From Altererythrobacter sp. (GTDB lineage Bacteria; Pseudomonadota; Alphaproteobacteria; Sphingomonadales; Sphingomonadaceae), in NCBI GenBank assembly GCA_011524425.1, contig WTKI01000018.1, positions 1 to 5,459 of the forward strand: a stretch of DNA of 5,459 nt. Direction: 5' to 3'. Below the pieces are notes generated by a model. That model did not search any database. It was given only the letters and a program-made list of their open reading frames with translations, and was not told the origin of the DNA. This document shows positions 1-5,459 of the stretch, in pieces. Every line of letters starts with the position of its first letter. Position 1 is the stretch's first letter. The translations under genes were made by a program, and so were the position numbers.

Positions 1-1129
1 TATTCTCGGATCTTAAAAGCACTCCAATCTCAGTGTTCGGCAGATAGTGCTCTTCGCTCAGATCGCTAAGCGTCTGCCGCGCCAACGGCGCTTCGCTGAA
101 AAGGCGCATATCCGCTTGCACCATTTCTCGCGCAAGGTCTCGTGCGCTTGTATGGTGGCTCCACCCGAGCTTTGTTCTTGCTTTACTGGGATCTCCAAGC
201 AACAAATCGACTTCCGTCGGACGGTAGTAGGCTGGATCAACTTCAACGATGGTTTTACCTGATTGTGCATCGATGCCGACTTCTTGCAGTCCCTCGCCCT
301 GGAATTCGATATCAATCCCAGCCTCACTAAATGCCCAACAAACGAATTCCCTAACACTCGTAGTCTCGCCAGTCGCAAGCACATAGTCGTCCGGCTCATC
401 TTGCTGCATGATCAGCCACATGCCTTGAACGTATTCCTTTGCATGCCCCCAATCTCTTTGCGCGTCTAGGTTACCTAGAAAGAGTTTTTCTTGGTGCCCG
501 AGTTTGATCGCCGCTGCGGCACGAGAAATTTTCCTCGTAACGAAAGTCTCACCCCGTAAAGGACTTTCATGGTTAAATAAGATGCCGTTGGATGCATGCA
601 TCCCATAAGCTTCTCGGTAGTTGACCGTCATCCAATAGGCATAGAGTTTTGCGGCGGCATAAGGAGAGCGCGGGTAAAATGGGGTATTCTCACTTTGAGG
701 AACTTCCTGAACTAGGCCGTACAGCTCGCTTGTAGATGCCTGATAGAACCTAGTTGACTGCTCCATTCCTAGGATGCGGATCGCCTCAAGAATCCTCAGA
801 GTTCCTAGAGCATCAGCGTTGGCTGTATATTCTGGAGTTTCAAAACTCACCGCTACATGGCTTTGAGCGGCAAGATTGTAGATTTCGGTGGGCTTTACCT
901 CATTTACCAAACGGACCAAGTTCGTAGAATCCGTGAGGTCTCCGTAGTGTAAAAAGAGAGAGCGCCCAGGTTTGTGTGGGTCTTCATAGATACTATCAAT
1001 GCGCCCCGTGTTGAAGGATGAGGAGCGACGTTTAATGCCATGAACTTCGTACCCCTTGGATAGTAGAAGCTCAGCAAGATACGCCCCGTCTTGACCGGTG
1101 ATCCCTGTAATGAGAGCCGTTTTGTCCAT
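1..1129 (-). CDS. gmd: GDP-mannose 4,6-dehydratase, 3' end cut by window edge
   Basis: Converts GDP-D-mannose to GDP-4-keto-6-deoxy-D-mannose in the cytoplasm with bound NADP(H), the first committed step to GDP-L-fucose, GDP-D-rhamnose, GDP-perosamine or GDP-colitose. The frame reads from ATG at 1129 through 376 codons without a stop, so the stop lies beyond base 1. It is an extended short-chain dehydrogenase: the Rossmann glycine motif GITGQDG is at residues 9-15, RRSSSFNT follows at 34-41, and NLAAQSHV at 85-92. The catalytic set is present: Thr133 and Glu135 in STSELYG, and the Tyr157/Lys161 YxxxK pair in RSPYAAAK. The family signatures [15 protein letters not shown] (186-200) and [10 protein letters not shown] (225-234) are intact. 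Known homologues are about 345-375 residues, so nearly the whole protein is here. The start fits the family N-terminus; only a weak GGA lies upstream. It follows the polymerase/ligase gene after a 154-base gap and may have its own promoter. Family call is very secure; the final sugar cannot be told from this window. Confidence 0.97.
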   Translation of the reverse strand, partial: MDKTALITGITGQDGAYLAELLLSKGYEVHGIKRRSSSFNTGRIDSIYEDPHKPGRSLFLHYGDLTDSTNLVRLVNEVKPTEIYNLAAQSHVAVSFETPEYTANADALGTLRILEAIRILGMEQSTRFYQASTSELYGLVQEVPQSENTPFYPRSPYAAAKLYAYWMTVNYREAYGMHASNGILFNHESPLRGETFVTRKISRAAAAIKLGHQEKLFLGNLDAQRDWGHAKEYVQGMWLIMQQDEPDDYVLATGETTSVREFVCWAFSEAGIDIEFQGEGLQEVGIDAQSGKTIVEVDPAYYRPTEVDLLLGDPSKARTKLGWSHHTSARDLAREMVQADMRLFSEAPLARQTLSDLSEEHYLPNTEIGVLLRSEN

Positions 1130-1165
1130 CTATTGATCCATTCTTTATGTGCTCAGCGATAGAGC

Positions 1166-1177
1166 CGAGCCGGCTCG
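1166..1177. repeat. 12-base perfect palindrome upstream of gmd
   Basis: CGAGCCGGCTCG reads identically on both strands. It has no spacer, so as RNA it could form at most a 4-base-pair stem with a CCGG loop, too small for a terminator. It touches the end of the candidate -10 box and covers the expected start site of that promoter, a position where operators often sit. The palindrome is seen directly; a regulatory role is inference. Confidence 0.35.
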
Positions 1178-1205
1178 TTAAAAATAGCGACCTCTTGGCC
1201 GTAAA
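1177..1205 (-). promoter_or_regulatory. Possible sigma70-like promoter for gmd
   Basis: On the minus strand TTTACG (1205-1200) and TTTAAC (1182-1177) are separated by 17 bases. Each hexamer matches the sigma70 consensus at 4 of 6 positions. Transcription would begin near 1170, leaving a leader of about 40 bases before the gmd ATG. Such weak matches are common by chance; the position in the only real gap of the cluster is the main support. Confidence 0.2.
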
Positions 1206-1283
1206 CCATCGTGGATAGAATGATGTCCATACGTCTGATTAATCAAGATAGAATCTGACAAGCCGAAAGAAAGCTGTGTTCAA

Positions 1284-2657
1284 TCACAGCCGAAACAGCG
1301 AATTGCCTCGGCGCAGAGTCTGTTTGTTTCCTTCATTCGGGTTCTTGTATTCAAAATGTGGAGCCGATTGCGTCACTCGAGACATAATAAGGCAACAAAC
1401 GGCAAATATCGAGCCCAGAGCCACTGTCCGAAGGGGATAATCCCATCCAGAGTGAACCAACAACACGCTGCTGGCGATCACCGCTGCTTTTGCAAAAGGA
1501 GATGCAGTCGATGCCGTCCATATGATTCGAGCGCGCGCCAGCCACCAAACAAAAAACAATGCTATGACTAGCGCACCTGGAAGACCGAATTCTAACAAAA
1601 TCTCGAGATAGTCATTGTGAGCGTGATTGGCGAAGGTTCTATCGATCTCTTCCAAGCTTTCATACCGGGTATATACTTCTTGGAATGTCCCCAAGCCCGT
1701 ACCCGCCGGAAAAAAGTCAATGATCGCCTGCCATGTGTTCTTTACTAGAACTTCTCTGCCAGTTGTAGACGCAGCGAGAGATCCCCCGAAGAAGTTATCC
1801 AACTTCTCTGCAAGCAAAAAAATCCCAACACCGGCGCCTATTCCTGAAACGAATAGAAGCAAAAAAGCTCGTTTCGCTTCAGGAAATAAAATTGCGCAGC
1901 TTGCAATAATGACCGGTGCCGCCAGTGCGTAGCCAGTCAGAGAGCCGACCAATGCGATGCCAATGGCAAAGAGAATAGCGCATAATCCGGCAAGCAGACC
2001 CAGTTCAATAGAAGTCGCTCGTTTAGAGATAATCTGCCGCCTGAAAGAAGCCGCTAAAAATGGCATCGATACAAGAAGCAACGTCGCCATGTGATTGGCA
2101 TTGGCAAATGTGCCAACGAGAAATCCTGGATTGGTGATCTCATAGATATATGCAGGCGAGTTTTTGCCAGCAAGTATCTGGATGAAGCCTAGCAATAGCG
2201 ATGTAAGACAAGCGCTGACAACTACTAGACTAAACGAGCGCTCCCAGTCGGCGCCAATTCTATCTAGACATACAAACAAGCAAACAACTGGCAGCCACCA
2301 AGTAAGCGAGGCTAGGCTTTCGTGGTACGACAAAGTCAGAAGCACCGGCCCCGGGCCAATCTCAAGCAATGCTAGTTCCTCCGCAAGCTCGGCTCGGCCA
2401 GGCAATTTTTCCCATACCTCAATGGGCAAGGGGAGAAATTGAAACGCCCCGATGGCAACTGCCAGAATCCCAATCCGATTAAGCCAGCGATTACTCTTTG
2501 AGTGAGACGGTGAGGTCATCAGCACTAGTGCGAGCAACGCTAGCCCGATAATCTGCAAAAATGCGTTCGCTAAAAAGCCACCGTTGCTGGCGCCGCCTGC
2601 TAAGACGCAAATCCCAAAATATGCCACCAAAGTCCAACTAAGCCGGGTGTCAGTCAC
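1284..2657 (-). CDS. O-antigen polymerase/ligase family membrane protein (Wzy_C)
   Basis: Likely an inner-membrane enzyme that either polymerises lipid-linked repeat units (Wzy) or transfers finished chains to an acceptor (WaaL type). From GTG at 2657 it has 457 residues. About twelve hydrophobic segments can be read, near residues 6-23, 28-47, 58-77, 117-134, 142-162, 190-205, 219-239, 243-258, 264-283, 361-376, 388-405 and 411-426. A large loop at about 284-354, expected to be periplasmic, carries the Wzy_C hallmarks: STTGREVL (297-304), GTGLGTFQ (319-326) and HAHNDY (345-350). GTFANANH (182-189) and DYPLR (406-410) are also typical. The frame is open up to ATG 2759, but that start would overlap the upstream gene by 110 bases and add a non-hydrophobic extension, so I prefer GTG 2657, with GGGA 9 bases ahead and an 8-base overlap. 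TTG 2672, with GGAG 9 bases ahead, is an equal rival. Family call is firm; polymerase versus ligase is unresolved. Confidence 0.9.
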   Translation of the reverse strand: MTDTRLSWTLVAYFGICVLAGGASNGGFLANAFLQIIGLALLALVLMTSPSHSKSNRWLNRIGILAVAIGAFQFLPLPIEVWEKLPGRAELAEELALLEIGPGPVLLTLSYHESLASLTWWLPVVCLFVCLDRIGADWERSFSLVVVSACLTSLLLGFIQILAGKNSPAYIYEITNPGFLVGTFANANHMATLLLVSMPFLAASFRRQIISKRATSIELGLLAGLCAILFAIGIALVGSLTGYALAAPVIIASCAILFPEAKRAFLLLFVSGIGAGVGIFLLAEKLDNFFGGSLAASTTGREVLVKNTWQAIIDFFPAGTGLGTFQEVYTRYESLEEIDRTFANHAHNDYLEILLEFGLPGALVIALFFVWWLARARIIWTASTASPFAKAAVIASSVLLVHSGWDYPLRTVALGSIFAVCCLIMSRVTQSAPHFEYKNPNEGNKQTLRRGNSLFRL

Positions 2658-3804
2658 TTGAACTAGTCCCAATTTCGATCGCTCCAATCCTGTAACTGAC
2701 GGTACGAGGAGGTTCTCTAGGCCAACCGATGATCTGAAGGTTCTGAGCCTCACATCCATTAGATGGAACTTGAAAATTTAGTACAACAGCCTGCTCAATT
2801 TGCTCATTCATCAAGTTTCCGGCGGTCAAACAGTCAATCTTGACGCGCAGCGCGCTCGTATCTTCTGTATTTGCAAATGACACTGCGAAGGATCCCGGTC
2901 TTAGCAATAGTGTTTGGTCAGCAAGTATAGCTCGGCGTCGACCAAAGAATTCTCCAACCAAACCGTTTTCAGAAAAGCGCGCATAACCATTCCGTCCGTT
3001 GTATACCTTCCAGCCAAACGGAGGCCCGAGACGACCATCGAAAGCACTGTCGTAAACAAACAATTCGGACTTGGCGCTAGGATGGAAAAAGCTCCAAACT
3101 CGCTTTGCCCCATCATAATCTCCTGACCTTATCAACGGTGAGACCCAGCTGCTGATCATGGCGTCTGAGTCCTCGCCCAAGCGAAAGTCATCAAATGATT
3201 GATATGTATCCAATATCATTGAGGCACTGGCGCCGGCGTTCGCCAAGTTCCTCAACAAAAGAGCCTTTGAACCTTGGTCCTTTAGACTAAGGAGAGTTTC
3301 CTCACGCGTTTCAGGCAAAGTCGCAAGATATAGTAAGTTGCTCTGCAAAAACCCTCTTCTGTCTGGCATCAAAACCGAAAGCACCTCGATCTGCTCAATA
3401 GCTTCAGCGGCTCGTCTCTGATCAACGAGCAGCTCAAGAAGGTAGATTCTGGCCTCTCGCGAGCGCGGATTTCGTAGCAAGGCAACCCTGAGATATTGCT
3501 CGACAACTAATGGATCGCCACCTTCGAATTGACGGGCTGCACTAAATGTAAAAGGCTCGTCCTCTAATGGTGATAGACTTAGCTTCGATCTAATTTGGGG
3601 TAAATCTACAGCGTTGGGGTCACCGCGGCCTTTTAGAAATGCGATTGTTGCACCCTGCATCGCAAATTTTGGGCTACTCTCAAATGAAGTCGGCGCGACA
3701 ACTGATGTAACCGCCAGCCCGGCATTCCAATGAGCCGTCAGTACTGATACATATGAACAAATCCCGCAAAGGATTAGAATGGCTAGAGATCGGCTTTGCG
3801 CCAT
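2650..3804 (-). CDS. Membrane-anchored TPR-like protein with beta-rich C-terminal module, function unknown
   Basis: I do not recognise a named function for this 384-residue protein. Residues 6-24 form one hydrophobic segment after a short start containing Arg5, which fits an uncleaved signal anchor with the rest in the periplasm; there is no good lipobox. Residues about 84-150 look like paired amphipathic helices of TPR type (for example EQYLRVALLRNP at 102-113, then a helix ending EAIEQIEVLSVLMPDR). Helical character continues to about 240. From about 248 the sequence becomes beta-like and rich in Gly and aromatics, with VYDSAFDGRLGPPFGWKVYNG at its start, which resembles a jelly-roll or carbohydrate-binding fold. 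Cys325 and Cys351 could form a disulfide there. The ATG at 3804 overlaps the end of the kinase gene by 22 bases and has only a weak Shine-Dalgarno match, suggesting translational coupling. Its place between kinase/co-polymerase and polymerase/ligase suggests a role in polymer assembly or export; that is inference. Similar TPR proteins occur in alphaproteobacterial polysaccharide loci as far as I recall. Confidence 0.85.
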   Translation of the reverse strand: MAQSRSLAILILCGICSYVSVLTAHWNAGLAVTSVVAPTSFESSPKFAMQGATIAFLKGRGDPNAVDLPQIRSKLSLSPLEDEPFTFSAARQFEGGDPLVVEQYLRVALLRNPRSREARIYLLELLVDQRRAAEAIEQIEVLSVLMPDRRGFLQSNLLYLATLPETREETLLSLKDQGSKALLLRNLANAGASASMILDTYQSFDDFRLGEDSDAMISSWVSPLIRSGDYDGAKRVWSFFHPSAKSELFVYDSAFDGRLGPPFGWKVYNGRNGYARFSENGLVGEFFGRRRAILADQTLLLRPGSFAVSFANTEDTSALRVKIDCLTAGNLMNEQIEQAVVLNFQVPSNGCEAQNLQIIGWPREPPRTVSYRIGAIEIGTSSSD

Positions 3805-5459
3805 ACATCACTTGAATCGCTGCCATCCAACAGACCCGTAACCAATTCTGAACGTCGCGGCCCGTTGGCAATCGCGGCCTGATAGTATCGATAGGAATAG
3901 CTATAGTCGTAAGAGGAATACTTCGCTTTGGTCAAAACTCCGCCTAAAACAATCACTCCTGCCATATGCAATTGGTTAAGCGCTGCAAGAGCTGAACTAG
4001 TTCGAGTTTTGCCGCTCTCTACAGTGAAGAGAGCTCCGGAACAAGCAGCACCAAGAAGTTGAGCATCGGCAAAACCAAGAGTTGGTGGCGCGTCTACAAT
4101 GATGACGTCGAAAAGCTCTCCTAGTTCATCTAGAATTTGGACCAACCTTCTGGTGTGAATAATATTCGCGGGGTTAGGTGGGATGGGTCCGCTCGGCAAA
4201 AGGAATAAATTATCGTTCCCGGTTTTGAGAACGTGGCGCTTTGGCGTCTCATGAGTTGTAAGCAATCTGGCAAGGCCAATATCTGATTGTTCTTCAACAA
4301 CAAATGAAGGTTTACGCATATCAGCATCTATCAACAACACCTTCTTGCCTGCGTCGGACAACTGAACTGCAAGGCTGAAACTCGTAGTTGATTTACCCTC
4401 TTCAGGGTTAGCACTTGTTACCAATAGGCTATCTGGGAAACCGTCCCTAGTCGAGAACTCGAGTGTCGTGCGGAGGCCCGCATAGGCCTCATACTGTTCG
4501 GACTGTGGATCTTGAAGCTTCTCCAAAAGATCATCCGCCTTCTCTTTGACAGGAACAATCCCAAGAGCCGACAATCGAAGCTTCTCATTCATGTCCTCTT
4601 TGGTCTTAATCGTATTAGTGAAGCGCTCATAGAGAATTGCCAGCCCCCCACCCAGTGCGAGACCAAGCAAGAGCCCAAGCGTTGTATTCCTAATCGTGTT
4701 TGGACTGAAGGGTGCACCAGGCACTTTACCAGTATCAACCACAGCAGCTTGTGCTGCGCCGATCCCTGCCGCAACCCCCACCTCATTATAACGAGAAAGC
4801 AAAGCATCGTACAATGTGCGATTAGTATCTAGCTCACGCTTCAAAATGTTATATTGGATGGAATCTTCGCGCTCATCCAAAGCATTTGAGCTAAGTTGCT
4901 CAACTCTAGCCCGCAGTGTTCTCTCTTCGGCTGCAGCAGCTTGAAACTCCGCCCTAAGCGCGTCTGCAGATCGCGAGGCTTCGTTAGAAATCTGAACATC
5001 TAACTCGTCGATCCGGTTTTGAAGTCGAACCATTTCAGGAAAGTCAGCCTGAAGATAGGCAGATTTTTCGCGATACTCGGCCTCAAGCACCGCCTTTTCC
5101 TGACGCAATTGCGCCGAACTGGCATTAACTTCGCTGATCGAGCTAGATTGGCGATACCTCTGTTCTGCGACAATTCGCTTACGCTGCGCTTCTGCGAGCG
5201 CGACATTTAGAGATGAAAGCGAGCTTCCAGTTAGGCTGCTAGTACCAGCCACACCGCTAGCGTCTTCGCCTGCAAGAAGGACTATTCCATTCGCTTTAGC
5301 ATAGTCCACCAGCTCCCGCTCTGCATCATTGACCTGTTGACGTACGGTGGCGATCCTTTCTTCCAGAAAATCTCGAGCGGCAGTTGTAGCATCGTACTTT
5401 CTATCAAGAGTAAGCTGCACGAAAGACGATGCAAAGCCATTCACCAATCTAGCTGATTC
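3783..5459 (-). CDS. Polysaccharide co-polymerase/BY-family tyrosine kinase (Wzc/GumC-CapB type), N-terminus missing
   Basis: An inner-membrane protein that controls chain length and export of a surface polysaccharide and autophosphorylates on tyrosine. The frame is open to base 5459, so the start and the first membrane segment with most of the Wzz domain lie outside; the TTG at 5447 is not a believable start. Counting from the first complete codon (558 residues here): periplasmic coiled-coil runs at about 28-60 and 84-225; the proline motif PGAPFSPN at 247-254; the second membrane segment at about 258-278; then the cytoplasmic kinase. It has Walker A SANPEEGKST (349-358, Lys356), Walker A' LLIDADMRKP (375-384, Asp378 and Asp380) and Walker B VIIVDAPP (452-459, Asp456). 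A tyrosine cluster follows, with seven Tyr between 514 and 526, then a 32-residue tail. The oligomerisation motif normally reading ExxRxxR is EAYAGLR here (324-330), with Ala327 in place of the first Arg. Its last 22 bases overlap the next gene. Family assignment is very secure. Confidence 0.96.
   Translation of the reverse strand, partial: ESARLVNGFASSFVQLTLDRKYDATTAARDFLEERIATVRQQVNDAERELVDYAKANGIVLLAGEDASGVAGTSSLTGSSLSSLNVALAEAQRKRIVAEQRYRQSSSISEVNASSAQLRQEKAVLEAEYREKSAYLQADFPEMVRLQNRIDELDVQISNEASRSADALRAEFQAAAAEERTLRARVEQLSSNALDEREDSIQYNILKRELDTNRTLYDALLSRYNEVGVAAGIGAAQAAVVDTGKVPGAPFSPNTIRNTTLGLLLGLALGGGLAILYERFTNTIKTKEDMNEKLRLSALGIVPVKEKADDLLEKLQDPQSEQYEAYAGLRTTLEFSTRDGFPDSLLVTSANPEEGKSTTSFSLAVQLSDAGKKVLLIDADMRKPSFVVEEQSDIGLARLLTTHETPKRHVLKTGNDNLFLLPSGPIPPNPANIIHTRRLVQILDELGELFDVIIVDAPPTLGFADAQLLGAACSGALFTVESGKTRTSSALAALNQLHMAGVIVLGGVLTKAKYSSYDYSYSYRYYQAAIANGPRRSELVTGLLDGSDSSDVWRKADL

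Larger units (their letters stand above)
1130..1283. other. Intergenic gap between ligase-family gene and gmd
   Basis: This 154-base spacer is the only substantial non-coding stretch. Read on the minus strand it holds a weak promoter-like pair (1205-1177), a 12-base perfect palindrome (1177-1166) and the gmd leader. No U-tract follows a hairpin in the direction of transcription, so I see no intrinsic terminator after the upstream gene, and read-through from the upstream operon into gmd is plausible. A 25-codon ATG frame (1230-1153, minus strand) fits inside it but has no ribosome binding site and is not called as a gene. Confidence 0.6.

Noticed and set aside
47..469. Three plus-strand frames and one minus-strand frame of 62-113 codons at the left end.
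   Set aside because: All are shadows of gmd, whose minus-strand frame is open over the whole stretch and carries the full dehydratase motif set.
590..603. A perfect 14-base palindrome, GGATGCATGCATCC.
   Set aside because: It lies inside gmd and encodes family-typical residues (GMHASN, 176-181). The repeated ATGC explains it without a separate role.
1151..1190. Possible intrinsic terminator after the Wzy_C-family gene.
   Set aside because: The A-run on the plus strand lies 3' of the palindrome, so on the transcribed minus strand the T-run comes before, not after, the hairpin; the stem is also only about 4 base pairs.
1153..1230. A 25-codon ATG frame on the minus strand in the gap before gmd (begins MDIILSTMVYG).
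   Set aside because: It has no Shine-Dalgarno sequence, no recognisable similarity, and a frame of this length is expected by chance in a 154-base gap. A leader peptide cannot be excluded, but nothing supports it.
1627..1932. A 101-codon plus-strand frame.
   Set aside because: It is antisense to the Wzy_C-family gene across its diagnostic loop; its own translation shows no domain or ribosome binding site.
4512..4832. A 106-codon plus-strand frame with several Cys residues.
   Set aside because: It is antisense to the second membrane segment and flanking region of the co-polymerase/kinase and has no features of its own.
5445..5447. TTG as the start codon of the kinase gene.
   Set aside because: The frame stays open to the window edge, and starting here would remove the first membrane segment and most of the Wzz domain that the family always has.

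Overview
The window is a piece of a cell-surface polysaccharide (exopolysaccharide, capsule or O-antigen-like) locus from a Gram-negative bacterium. All convincing genes lie on the minus strand, so the biological reading order runs from base 5459 down to base 1. The chimeric PCP-2a/BY-kinase of the GumC/ExoP type and the polymerase/ligase with an H-A-H-N-D-Y loop suggest an alphaproteobacterium, possibly a sphingomonad or erythrobacter relative. That placement comes from remembered family resemblance, not a search. G+C looks close to 50% by eye.

Layout in transcription order: (1) 5459-3783, a Wzc/GumC-type polysaccharide co-polymerase fused to a tyrosine autokinase, lacking its N-terminus at the window edge; (2) 3804-2650, a membrane-anchored, probably periplasmic protein with TPR-like helices and a beta-rich C-terminal module, function unknown; (3) 2657-1284, a roughly 12-segment membrane protein of the O-antigen polymerase/ligase (Wzy_C) family; (4) a 154-base gap with a 12-base perfect palindrome and a weak promoter-like element; (5) 1129 to the left edge, GDP-mannose 4,6-dehydratase (gmd). 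The gmd frame stays open to base 1, so its stop codon lies outside the window.

The first three genes overlap (22 bases, then about 8 bases), which points to one translationally coupled transcript. Together they read as an assembly module: the kinase/co-polymerase controls chain length and export, the membrane polymerase/ligase joins repeat units or transfers chains, and the unknown protein is likely a partner at the periplasmic face. gmd supplies GDP-4-keto-6-deoxymannose, the precursor of GDP-L-fucose, GDP-D-rhamnose, GDP-colitose or GDP-perosamine, so the polymer probably contains a 6-deoxyhexose of that group. Which sugar depends on the next gene, outside the window.

No RNA genes, insertion sequences, CRISPR arrays or clear terminators were seen. 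The points most worth a second look are the uncharacterised TPR/beta-module protein and an Arg-to-Ala change in the oligomerisation motif of the kinase.
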